Source of the DNA: Verrucomicrobiales bacterium | GTDB taxonomy: Bacteria > Verrucomicrobiota > Verrucomicrobiia > Limisphaerales > CANJXF01 | Length of the DNA stretch: 64,000 bases | NCBI GenBank assembly: GCA_947478865.1 | Contig: CANJXF010000006.1 | Location: 46,647 to 110,646, forward strand | Direction: 5' to 3' | In this document: piece by piece, positions 35,185-43,930 of the stretch | Numbering within the stretch: position 1 is the first letter of the stretch | How the letters are laid out: each line of letters opens with the position of its first letter | The notes under the pieces: generated by a model | Told to the model about the DNA's origin: nothing | The model's input: only the letters and a program-made list of their open reading frames with translations | Databases searched by the model: none | Translations under genes and position numbers: made by a program

Positions 35185-36408
35185 ATGAAACGGACAACTC
35201 TTGCCGCGTCGGTTCTGCTCGGAACCTGGGCTTTCTTTTCCATCGCAGCCGTTCAGGCCGCAGACTGGTATCGCTGACGCGGCCCGGACCTCAACGGCAT
35301 TTCCACCGAAAAAAACTGGCAAGCCAAGTGGCCCGCCGAAGGCCCGAAACAACTTTGGAAAGCCAGCGTCGGAACCGGTTTTTCATCCGTGTCCGTCAGC
35401 CAAGGGCGCGTCTACACGATGGGCAATGAAAACAATCAGGACAGCGTCGTCTGCCTCGACGCAGGCTCCGGAAAACAAATCTGGAAACATACCTATGATT
35501 GTCCGCTCGATCCAAAATATTATGAAGGCGGACCAAGCGTCACGCCGACGGTCGATGGCGACCAGGTCTTCACGCTCAGCCGCAAAGGTGATTTGTTCTG
35601 TCTCGACGCGGCGACCGGCAAAGTGATTTGGTCAAAAAATATTGCAAAAGAAGTTGGCGCCGAGATTCCGACCTGGGGCCTCGCGGGCTCGCCGCTGGTG
35701 GAAAAGAATCTACTGATCCTTAATGTCGGGAGCGCCGGAACTGCGTTGGACAAAGCGACAGGGAAAGTCGTTTGGAGCAGCGGCAAAGAAGCCGGCGGTT
35801 ACTCGACTCCAGTTGGGTGCGAGTTCAACGGCCAGCGCTGCGTCACACTTTTCGGAGCCAAAACAGTATTCGCCCTGAATGCGAGTAATGGAAAAAAAGT
35901 TTGGGAACACGACTGGAAAACCGAATACGACGTCAATGCGTCAGAGCCAATTATTGCCGGCGACAAGGTTTTTATTTCCTCCGGCTACAACCACGGTGGA
36001 TCGCTTCTGCAAATCCAAGACGGCAAAGCCACCGTTCTCTGGGAAAACAAGAATATGCGCAATCAGTTCAACAGCAGCGTGCTGCTCGACGGTTTCCTCT
36101 ATGGCTTTGATGGCAATACCGGACCGAAAGCTGATTTGAAGTGCGTGGAATTTGCCACCGGCAACGTAAAGTGGAATCAGGAAAAACTCGGCGCGGGCGC
36201 CTTGATGGCAGCTGACGGGAAACTGATTGTGCTGACGGACAAAGGCGAATTGATCATCGCGGAGGCTTCGCCCGCCGCCTTCAAACCCATCTCGCGCGCG
36301 CAGGTGACCGGTGGAAAAAACTGGACCGTCCCCGTCCTCTCCCACAGCAAAATCTATTGCCGCAACGCCAAAGGCGACCTGGTCTGTTTGGATTTGAAGA
36401 AGGAATAA
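35185..36408 (+). pseudogene. PQQ-like beta-propeller protein gene with an in-frame TGA
   Basis: The gene should begin at ATG 35185 with a signal peptide (MKRTTLAASVLLGTWAFFSIAAVQA) and run on as ADWYR-TGA-RGPDLNGIS to the stop at 36408, 407 codons. The TGA at 35275-35277 stands exactly where the family has Trp (WYRWRGP-type motif), so a single TGG-to-TGA change has broken codon 31. Downstream, PQQ-like propeller blades (VVCLDAGSGKQIW, LFCLDAATGKVIW) are intact. The track restarts at 35389, which would lack the export signal. It could be a recent pseudogene, a sequencing error or rarely read through. Intact sister genes lie at 37136 and 39492. Confidence 0.8.
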
Positions 36409-36433
36409 TGTTCAGAACTTCACGTCCGATAAA

Positions 36434-36946
36434 TCAGGTTTTCTTGGAAATTGCGCCAGCCGCGCCACTACAACTGTCGGCCACGTTGGCAAGGTCTTCG
36501 AGGAAACTTTCCTGCTTTTCCAGCGGCAGCGCGGATAGGATTTCCGTTTGGAGCGCCACCGCGATTTCCCTCACCTTTTCATATTTGCGCTGGCCTTCCG
36601 GCTTGAGGCTAATCCGGTAGGCACGCCGGTCGGTTTCGTGAGCCTTGCGTTCGATCAAGCCACTTTTCTCCATTCGCTCCACGAGCGACGCGATGGTGTT
36701 CGGGTCGCTCGCCATGTGTTTGGTCAATTGACTTTGAGTGAGTCCAGTTTGGCCGTTTTCCAGGATCGTTCGCATGGCGGTGAACTGGTCTGGCGTCACT
36801 CCAGTATGGGCGATTCTCCGTCGAAAGGCCTGGTTCAAACCGTACCAGGCCCGGCGCAGCAGGATCGGCAAACGCTTACGCTCCGGCGCGTCCACCGGCA
36901 ATGGTTTGGATTTAATCTCTGATTTTCGCACAGTTTTTCGGACCAC
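36434..36946 (-). CDS. MarR-family transcriptional regulator
   Basis: From GTG 36946 the protein has 170 residues, typical for MarR; the track start (37054) adds 36 residues of low-GC sequence without resemblance. The winged helix is GLTQSQLTKHMASDPNTIASLVERMEKSGLIERKAHETDRRAYRISL. MarR proteins bind palindromes near their own promoter and release them on binding aromatic ligands. It is divergent from the 37136 operon and convergent with the broken propeller gene, so it may regulate both. The start is uncertain. Confidence 0.85.
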   Translation of the reverse strand: MVRKTVRKSEIKSKPLPVDAPERKRLPILLRRAWYGLNQAFRRRIAHTGVTPDQFTAMRTILENGQTGLTQSQLTKHMASDPNTIASLVERMEKSGLIERKAHETDRRAYRISLKPEGQRKYEKVREIAVALQTEILSALPLEKQESFLEDLANVADSCSGAAGAISKKT

Positions 36947-37135
36947 TTCGGTTGGCCTTGTGAATAACAATTTCCGCTCAAGCCAAAATAGTCTTTGAAT
37001 ATTTGGACCGAAAGGCAAATCATACGTGTAAGTAGCAAATGCATTGCAACCCATGGGCGCTTGTAGAATAGTGCCCTAGCGTTTGGAAGATATAAGTTGT
37101 CCACGCTTTTCTGGAGCGGGCAACAAAAGACAATT

Positions 37136-39466
37136 ATGAAAACTAAAGGTTTGTTGATCGCGGCGCCGTTGGCTCTCTTCTTCTCCGTCACTTCATTGAT
37201 CAGCGCCCCAGCGCACGGCTGGCTCAGTTGGCGCGGTCCGCAACAGAACGGGATGTCGCTGGAAAAGAATCTCCCCGACAAAATCGATGTCAATAAACCG
37301 CTGTGGGTCGCCGATTTCCCCGGCCAATCGACGCCGGTCATCGCCAACGGGAAAGTTTACATCATGGGTTATCTCGGGAGCGGCCCGGATTTGCAGGAAG
37401 GGGTCGCCTGCTTCGATGCCGAGACCGGCAAAAAACTCTGGGAAAAGCGCTACAACGATTTCCTGAGCGACACGATTTACCTGCGCTATGCGACCTCCAG
37501 TCCGGCTGTCGATCCGGAGACAGGCAATGTTTACATGCAAGGCACGCAGGGAATCCTGGCCACCCTCGACAGCAACGGAAAACTGCTCTGGCAGCACTCG
37601 ATGATGGAAGAATTTGGCCGGCTCACCTTCCCGAACAGCCGCACTGCGTCGCCGATCATCGATGGAGATCTGGTCATCACGCGCGGGATCACCGCCAACT
37701 GGGGCGCGCAAGGACCGGCGGGCGACCGCTTCTATGCCTTCGACAAAAAGACCGGCCAACTCGTCTGGTCCTCCACGCCCGGCGGACCGCCCAAAGACAA
37801 TTCGTTTTCGCATCCCTACTTGACCTTTCTCGGCGGTAAACGTGTTTTCTTCTCCGCCACCGGCGATGGTAGCGTCGTTTGCGCGAACGCCCGGACCGGC
37901 GACCCGCTCTGGCGCATCCCGCTCTTCAAGGCCGGGATCAACGCCACCGTATTGGTTCATAACGACGACAAGATCATCGCCATCTACGGAACACCCTATG
38001 AACCCGGCCAGATGGTCGCATTGAAAATTCCCCACGTCACGCCGACGAATGCGGCCAGCGCGCCGGTCGTGGTGGACCGCGCATCCGCGCAGATCTGGGC
38101 AAACGACCTTTCGACTTCGGCGAGTTCGCCGATTCTGGTGGGTGACAAGATTTATGTCGTGACGGAAAAAGGCGACCTCAACGCGGTGGATGCGAACACC
38201 GGAAAAATTCTCTGGCACATGAAACTGGGCATTGAGCAGCGCAACGCCGCATTGACCTTTGCCGATGGCAAACTTTACGTGCCGATGCTGGACGATCCCG
38301 CCACGAAAACCGAGGGTGGCGAAGCGGGCAGCACCGGAGCGTTTTACATCATTCAACCGACCGACACGGAGGGAAAAATTTTATCGCACGTCGCGCTGGA
38401 CGGACGCTGCTTCGGAACCCCGACGGCTTACAACGGAAAAATTTACGTGCAGACCACGCGGCATCTGTATGCGTTTGGAACCAAAGGGAACAACAGCGGG
38501 TTGCCCTCAGAACCAGTCGCCCCAAAATGGCCCGTCGCGGGACCCGCCCAACAGCTTCAAATCATTCCATCCGAAGTCTTGATGCGCCCCTCCCAGACCG
38601 AGTCGTTTCGGGTCCGTTCGCTCGACGCCAATGGATTTCTGGTCCAGGAAATCAAGGACGTGAAGTCGGTCAAATGGGCTTCGTTCATTCCTCCCACGGC
38701 GAAGGTGAAATCGACGATGAACGCCGCCTTTGACGCGAACGGCGAACTTGTCGCGGCGACCAACTCCACTCCGTCCGCCGGCGCATTCGAAGCGACCGTC
38801 GGCAACCTGAAAGGCTACATTCGCGGACGCGTTTTGCCCTACCTCCCGATCAAGCAGGATTTCGAGTGGGCGAACCTTTCTGAGACCACGACCAACGAAG
38901 TCGAGGAACCGACCAAGTTCTCCTACCCGCCGCTGCCTTGGATTGGCGCGCGATTCAAATTTGAAATCCGCGACAAGGATGGAACCAAAGCGTTAACCAA
39001 AACGATCGACAACACATTTTTCCAACGCGGAACGGTTTTCCTGGGCGAACCAAATACGAAGAATTACACGATCGAAGCCGACGTGATGAGCGAGGGCAAC
39101 AAACGCAAAATGTCGGATGTCGGCATCATCTGCCAGCGTTACCTGATCGTGATGAAAGGCAACGAGCAGAAGCTCGAAATCAATTCCAACCTGGAACGAT
39201 TGCGGGTCCCCGCCGCCGACGAGGCACCGAATTTTCCGTGGTCAGCCAACGTCTGGTATCACTTGAAAGCGCGCGTGGACACAGCCAAAGATGGTTCCGG
39301 CGTGGTTCGAGCGAAGGCGTGGAAACGCGGCGAACCGGAGCCGGAAAAGTGGTCAGCCGAAGTGGCGCACAAGACCGCGCACCAGAATGGTTCGCCCGGC
39401 CTGTTTGGATTTTCCCCGCAGCGAATGCGCGTGTTTATCGACAATGTTACGGTAACTCCAAATTAA
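37136..39466 (+). CDS. Exported PQQ-like beta-propeller protein (large)
   Basis: A 776-residue protein from ATG 37136, where the signal peptide (TKGLLIAAPLALFFSVTSLISAPAHG) starts. A beta-propeller covers roughly the first 450 residues, with repeated ACFDAETGKKLW, FYAFDKKTGQLVW and LNAVDANTGKILW blades. The last 300 residues are a separate beta-sandwich-like region (WYHLKARVDTAKDGSG and SPGLFGFSPQ) resembling a LamG-type or DUF1080-like fold. It lies in a run of four plus-strand genes divergent from marR. A role in periplasmic binding or oxidation of a substrate is possible, but PQQ ligands are not clear. Confidence 0.85.
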   Translation: MKTKGLLIAAPLALFFSVTSLISAPAHGWLSWRGPQQNGMSLEKNLPDKIDVNKPLWVADFPGQSTPVIANGKVYIMGYLGSGPDLQEGVACFDAETGKKLWEKRYNDFLSDTIYLRYATSSPAVDPETGNVYMQGTQGILATLDSNGKLLWQHSMMEEFGRLTFPNSRTASPIIDGDLVITRGITANWGAQGPAGDRFYAFDKKTGQLVWSSTPGGPPKDNSFSHPYLTFLGGKRVFFSATGDGSVVCANARTGDPLWRIPLFKAGINATVLVHNDDKIIAIYGTPYEPGQMVALKIPHVTPTNAASAPVVVDRASAQIWANDLSTSASSPILVGDKIYVVTEKGDLNAVDANTGKILWHMKLGIEQRNAALTFADGKLYVPMLDDPATKTEGGEAGSTGAFYIIQPTDTEGKILSHVALDGRCFGTPTAYNGKIYVQTTRHLYAFGTKGNNSGLPSEPVAPKWPVAGPAQQLQIIPSEVLMRPSQTESFRVRSLDANGFLVQEIKDVKSVKWASFIPPTAKVKSTMNAAFDANGELVAATNSTPSAGAFEATVGNLKGYIRGRVLPYLPIKQDFEWANLSETTTNEVEEPTKFSYPPLPWIGARFKFEIRDKDGTKALTKTIDNTFFQRGTVFLGEPNTKNYTIEADVMSEGNKRKMSDVGIICQRYLIVMKGNEQKLEINSNLERLRVPAADEAPNFPWSANVWYHLKARVDTAKDGSGVVRAKAWKRGEPEPEKWSAEVAHKTAHQNGSPGLFGFSPQRMRVFIDNVTVTPN

Positions 39467-39491
39467 TCTCTTTATTTTCTAAAAAAAATTT

Positions 39492-41081
39492 ATGAAAAGA
39501 ACTTCGTTGATTTTAACCGCACTCGTTGCTGCGCCGATTGTTGGTTCGGCCGTGGATTGGCCGCAATGGGGCGGCAAGCAGGAGCGCAACATGTATTCGC
39601 CCACCAAAGGTCTGCCCAGCCAGTTTGATCCGGGAAAACCCAAATCCGGCACTGAAGAAATCGATCTGGCCACAACCAAGAACGTGAAGTGGGCCACCAA
39701 ACTCGGTTCGCAAAGCTACGGCAACGTCACGGTCGCTGGCGGCAAGATTTTCATCGGCACCAACAACGAGAATCCGCGTGACCCAAAGCACCAGGGCGAC
39801 CGCAGTATCCTCATGTGCTTCGACGAAAAGACCGGTGAATTTCTCTGGCAACTGGTTGTGCCGAAGCTTGCTTCCGGCAAAGTCAACGACTGGGAAAACC
39901 TCGGACTGCTCTCCTCCCCGACAGTCGAGGGAAATCGCGTTTACATCGTGACCAGCCGTTGCGAGGTCATGTGTCTCGACGTCGATGGAATGAAAAACGG
40001 CAACGACGGCCCATTCAAAGAAGAAGGCCAATACGTCGTCGGCCCAGGCAAACCGAAAGTGGAAAGCGGCCCGAAGGACGCGGACATCATCTGGAAATAC
40101 GACATGATGGATGAGCTGGGCGTGTTCCCGCACAACGCGTCGAATTGCTCGGTGCTGATCGTCGATGACATCGCTTATGCCTGCACCTCGAACGGACAGG
40201 ACTGGACGCACTCCAATATTCCTTCGCCCAATTCGCCCAGCTTCATCGCCCTGAACAAAAAGACCGGCGAATTTCTTGGCGAAGACAACGCCAAGATCGG
40301 TCCACGCATTTTCCATGGCCAATGGAGTTCCCCTTCGACAGGAAAGATCAACGGCAAACAGCTCGTCTTCTTCGGCGGCGGCGACGGATTCTGTTATGCG
40401 TTCGACGCGAAGCCAGTCAAGGAAGGCGATTCGAGCTATTTGAAAAAAGTTTGGTGGGTCGATTGCAACCCGCCGGAGTACAAGAAAAACAAAGAGGGCG
40501 AACCGATCAAATATCCCGCGGCGGAAGGCCCGAGCGAAGTCAATGCGACTCCGGTGTTTTATAAAGATCGTGTTTATGTCGCAACGGGACAGGACCCGGA
40601 ACACGGCGAAGGCGTCGGCCGTTTGCTCTGCCTGGATGCAACCAAGACCGGCGACATCACCAAGACCGGAATCATTTGGGATTACAAAAAAATTCATCGA
40701 ACGATCTCGACGGTCTCGATTGATCCCGAAACCGGCCTGCTGTTTGTTGGCGATTTTTCAGGATTCCTCCACTGTCTCGACGCGGAGACCGGAAACGTTT
40801 ACTGGACCCACGACATGAAAGCGCACATGTGGGGCTCCACATTGGTGGCGGATGGAAAAGTCTACGCCGGCGACGAGGACGGCGATTTCGTCGTGCTCGC
40901 CGCCACGAAGGAGAAGAAAATCCTCAGCGAAACGAACATGGGCGCGCCGGTTTATTCCACCCCGGTGGTGGCGAATGGAAATATCTACATCGCCAGCAAC
41001 ACGCATCTCTATGCGCTGGGAAATTCGGCAAAGCCGGTCAATACCGACGAAGCACCGAAAATCGAATTGAAGAAACCTTAA
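39492..41081 (+). CDS. Exported PQQ-like beta-propeller protein (quinoprotein-like)
   Basis: A 529-residue protein with a signal peptide (LILTALVAAPIVGSA) and a full propeller: WPQWGGKQERNMYSP opens it, and LMCFDEKTGEFLWQ, FCYAFDAKP, LHCLDAETGNVYW and FVVLAATKEKKIL are blade repeats. It starts 25 bases after the preceding gene and is followed 22 bases later by the MFS carrier. Whether it binds PQQ or only shares the fold with BamB-like scaffolds is unresolved. Confidence 0.85.
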   Translation: MKRTSLILTALVAAPIVGSAVDWPQWGGKQERNMYSPTKGLPSQFDPGKPKSGTEEIDLATTKNVKWATKLGSQSYGNVTVAGGKIFIGTNNENPRDPKHQGDRSILMCFDEKTGEFLWQLVVPKLASGKVNDWENLGLLSSPTVEGNRVYIVTSRCEVMCLDVDGMKNGNDGPFKEEGQYVVGPGKPKVESGPKDADIIWKYDMMDELGVFPHNASNCSVLIVDDIAYACTSNGQDWTHSNIPSPNSPSFIALNKKTGEFLGEDNAKIGPRIFHGQWSSPSTGKINGKQLVFFGGGDGFCYAFDAKPVKEGDSSYLKKVWWVDCNPPEYKKNKEGEPIKYPAAEGPSEVNATPVFYKDRVYVATGQDPEHGEGVGRLLCLDATKTGDITKTGIIWDYKKIHRTISTVSIDPETGLLFVGDFSGFLHCLDAETGNVYWTHDMKAHMWGSTLVADGKVYAGDEDGDFVVLAATKEKKILSETNMGAPVYSTPVVANGNIYIASNTHLYALGNSAKPVNTDEAPKIELKKP

Positions 41082-41103
41082 AGCGGCTCATCAAAATAAA
41101 TCC

Positions 41104-42810
41104 ATGCCCTCATCCTCTCGCCTGACGCTCACGCAGTGGCTGATTTGTGCCATCGCGGCAATCGGCTTCCTGTTCGACACCTACGAACTACTGATGACGC
41201 CGCTCGTTGGGGTTCCCGCAATTGCTGAACTGCTTCAGGTTCCGCCGAACAATCCGCTCGTCACCGAATGGATGGGGAAAATGCTTTGGATGAGCGCGTT
41301 GTGCGGGGGCGTTTTTGGTTTACTCGGGGGCTGGTTGATCGATCGGTTCGGTCGCAAACGCATCATGGCGGCGAGTATTTTTGTCTATTCACTTTCGCCA
41401 GTCGCGGCGGCGTTGAGCACGACGTTGCCCATGTTTATTTTCTTCCGTTGCACCACGTTCATCGGCGTTTGCGTGGAGTTCGTCGCGGCGATCACCTGGC
41501 TTGCGGAATTATTCCCCGATCCGCGCCGCAAGAAAATCGTTCTCGGAACCACCCAGGCATTCGCCTCGCTCGGCGGCATTCTCGTCACCCTGGTGAGCGC
41601 GTGGATTGTGGCACACGCCAACTCGCTCCCGGCTCTGCATCTGCCTGAAATCTTCAACGCGCACTCGACCTGGCGCTACACGCTTTTCACTGGATTGCTT
41701 CCGGCACTTCCAATTGCGTTGCTCTTGCCCTTTGTGCCGGAATCGCAAGTCTGGCGCGAGAAACGTGACGCAGGAACTCTGAAGCGCCCCAGTTTTGGCG
41801 AATTGTTTTCGCCCGCGCTGCGTCGCACCACCATTGTCACCGCGTTGCTCTCCGCCTGCGCCTATGCTGCGGCCTTTGGCGCGTTGCAGTTAACACCGTT
41901 GCGGATCGCGCCCGGCCTGCCCGAACTGGCCGACCAACGCAAAGCGCTGAAACCGTTGCAGGATGAAGCGAAGAATCTGAATCAGCAACTGACTGCGGCG
42001 ATGCCCGCTTTCGAGCAAGCGACGAAAGAAATTCCCGGACTGGCTGAAGTCGCCGCGCAAAGAGCCAAAACCCGGATCGCGATGCGCACGCCGAAAAAGA
42101 TTGTCGACGACCCCGCAGCGTCTGACCCGGCGAAAGCGGCTGCGAAAACGCAGCTTGCGTCGCTATCGGCTCGCATCAGCCAGCTCGACACCAATCTGAC
42201 GCAACTTACTGTGGAAAAACCGGACGCAAAAAAGGCGATCATCGATCGCGAGAAAATTTTGAAACAACTCGGTGACAACCGAGAATTTCAGGAGCCGCTC
42301 GATCGCAAAATCAAAGAGGTCGGGAATAAAATGCAAGGCTTCCAGGAAACCGGCGGGCTGATCGGGCGAATTCTGCTGGCTATCTTGTTGCTCATCGTCG
42401 TTTCCCATCGCACGCTGCTGCGCATTTTTGTTGTGCCCGGCCTGCTGATGTTGCCGGTGACCTATTGGATGCTCTATCACACCTCCACGCCGGCGATGCA
42501 GTGGGGAATCTTCTTCTGCGGCCTGCTCGTCGTCGCGCAATTCAGTTATTTTGGCGAATATCTGCCCAAAGTTTTCCCGCTTCATTTGCGCGGCACCGGC
42601 GGAAGTTTTGCAACTAACGTAGGCGGCCGAATGATTGGAACGTCCGCCGCATTCCTGACCACGAATCTGCTCGCCCCGAAAATGAATGCGGCCCTGACGT
42701 TCGACCAGGTCGCGATGGCCGCAGGAATCGTGGGAACAAGCGTTTTCGTCCTCGCGCTGATTTTAAGTTTCTTTTTACCTGAACCCAAAGTTGAACCTTC
42801 AGAGCAGTAA
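41104..42810 (+). CDS. MFS transporter with a large coiled-coil insert
   Basis: A 568-residue carrier. MFS landmarks are GFLFDTYELLMTPLVG in helix 1, GLLGGWLIDRFGRKRIM between helices 2 and 3, RCTTFIGVCVEFVAAITWLAELF in helices 4-5 and FPLHLRGTGGSFATNVGGRMIG in the C-terminal half. Between helices 7 and 8 (residues about 262-416) is a charged insert (LQDEAKNLNQQLTAAMPAFEQATKEI and others) with heptad-like pattern, far longer than the loop normal for the family. The aromatic-acid or sugar-acid symporter branch fits best. It is in an operon with the two propellers and the adenylate-forming enzyme. Confidence 0.85.
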   Translation: MPSSSRLTLTQWLICAIAAIGFLFDTYELLMTPLVGVPAIAELLQVPPNNPLVTEWMGKMLWMSALCGGVFGLLGGWLIDRFGRKRIMAASIFVYSLSPVAAALSTTLPMFIFFRCTTFIGVCVEFVAAITWLAELFPDPRRKKIVLGTTQAFASLGGILVTLVSAWIVAHANSLPALHLPEIFNAHSTWRYTLFTGLLPALPIALLLPFVPESQVWREKRDAGTLKRPSFGELFSPALRRTTIVTALLSACAYAAAFGALQLTPLRIAPGLPELADQRKALKPLQDEAKNLNQQLTAAMPAFEQATKEIPGLAEVAAQRAKTRIAMRTPKKIVDDPAASDPAKAAAKTQLASLSARISQLDTNLTQLTVEKPDAKKAIIDREKILKQLGDNREFQEPLDRKIKEVGNKMQGFQETGGLIGRILLAILLLIVVSHRTLLRIFVVPGLLMLPVTYWMLYHTSTPAMQWGIFFCGLLVVAQFSYFGEYLPKVFPLHLRGTGGSFATNVGGRMIGTSAAFLTTNLLAPKMNAALTFDQVAMAAGIVGTSVFVLALILSFFLPEPKVEPSEQ

Positions 42811-42816
42811 ATTAAC

Positions 42817-43884
42817 ATGATCCAACTCACTCCCGAGCAAGCCCAGCAACAACTCGAAACGCATCTTAGCGAAATCATCCAATGGCATTTTTCGCCGGAA
42901 ACCGGCTGCCCGTTCTGGCTTGATTGGGCGAAGAAGAATTTCGATCCGCGCCAAGAAATCAAATCGTTCGCGGACATGTCGAAATTCCCCCATTTCCAGG
43001 ATGAATGGCTGCGCGATCTGCAACCGGAAGTCTGGGTCCCCGCGCAGTTCAAAGGAAAACCGTTCAGCATTTTCGAAACGGGCGGCACCACCGGCATGCC
43101 CAAGCAGCGCATTGGCTGGAATGATTTTCGCGTGGATTATTCTGAGTTCAGCGAAAAAATTTCCGACGAACATTTTCCGCGCAATCACTACTGGCTGATG
43201 ATGGGGCCAACCGGCCCGCGCCGACTCCGCCTCGCCATTGAACATCTCGCCAATGTGCGCGGCAGCTCGTGCTACTTCATCGACCTCGATCCGCGTTGGG
43301 TGAAAAAACTGATCAGCGGCAAACAGTTTGATCAAGCCCGCGCCTACATGGATCACGTGGTCGATCAAGCCGTGACAATTCTGAAAAACCGCAAAGTTTC
43401 CGGCCTGTTCACCACGCCGAAACTGCTCGAAGCGCTCTCCGAGAAAATAAATATCTGGGACGCTGGCATCCGCGGCGTCTTCTGCGGCGGCACCACGATG
43501 GCTCCGCAATATGTCCGATTCATCGTCGAAGAAGTTTTGGAAGGGCGCATTGGTTTTTATCCGACCTACGGCAACACGCTGATGGGACTCGCGGCGAGCG
43601 TTCCGCTGAAACCCGAGGACAATTTCTCCATCACCTACTACGCCCCGCAACCGCGCGCCGTCTTGCGAGTCGTCGATCCAAACAACACGACTCAATTGAA
43701 AGCTTACGGCGAATGGGGCCGCGTCGAACTCACGACATTGACGAAAGAATTTTTCATGCCGCGTTTTCTGGAGCGCGACGAAGCGATCCGCCGCACGCCG
43801 CGCGCCCCCTACGCCTGGGACGGCGTGGCCGAAGTGCGTCCATTCGGCGCGATGGAAAAGAATATTGTCGAAGGCGTTTACTGA
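42817..43884 (+). CDS. Adenylate-forming enzyme, EhpF/phenylacetate-CoA-ligase-like
   Basis: A 355-residue, single-unit adenylate-forming protein of about 41 kDa. The phosphate-binding loop FETGGTTGMPKQ is clear, and GVFCGGTTMAPQYVRF and FYPTYGNTLMGLA fit the acyl/AMP site of the ANL superfamily. It is much shorter than PaaK (about 430), but close to EhpF of phenazine biosynthesis, which activates a carboxylate without a mobile C-terminal domain. The start follows the MFS stop by 6 bases. A likely partner is the aldehyde dehydrogenase at 47443, an EhpG-like reductase. Confidence 0.75.
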   Translation: MIQLTPEQAQQQLETHLSEIIQWHFSPETGCPFWLDWAKKNFDPRQEIKSFADMSKFPHFQDEWLRDLQPEVWVPAQFKGKPFSIFETGGTTGMPKQRIGWNDFRVDYSEFSEKISDEHFPRNHYWLMMGPTGPRRLRLAIEHLANVRGSSCYFIDLDPRWVKKLISGKQFDQARAYMDHVVDQAVTILKNRKVSGLFTTPKLLEALSEKINIWDAGIRGVFCGGTTMAPQYVRFIVEEVLEGRIGFYPTYGNTLMGLAASVPLKPEDNFSITYYAPQPRAVLRVVDPNNTTQLKAYGEWGRVELTTLTKEFFMPRFLERDEAIRRTPRAPYAWDGVAEVRPFGAMEKNIVEGVY

Positions 43885-43930
43885 TTTTTCGCGGAACAAC
43901 CGTTTATTTAAAGCGGGATACGCGAACGAC

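Noticed and set aside
35275-35277. Recoding of TGA as Trp or selenocysteine
   Set aside because: Other genes in the window end in TGA, no SECIS-like hairpin is obvious after it, and homologues carry Trp; a nonsense mutation or sequencing error is simpler.
37193-38356. 387-residue antisense ORF over the large PQQ-like gene
   Set aside because: It has repetitive Arg/Val/Gly composition typical of antisense shadows; the plus frame carries clear propeller repeats and a signal peptide.
39513-40697. 394-residue antisense ORF over the second PQQ-like gene
   Set aside because: Same shadow effect; no motif, and the opposite frame is a well-formed exported propeller.
42799-43899. 366-residue antisense ORF over the EhpF-like gene
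   Set aside because: No family resemblance; the plus frame shows the ANL phosphate loop.
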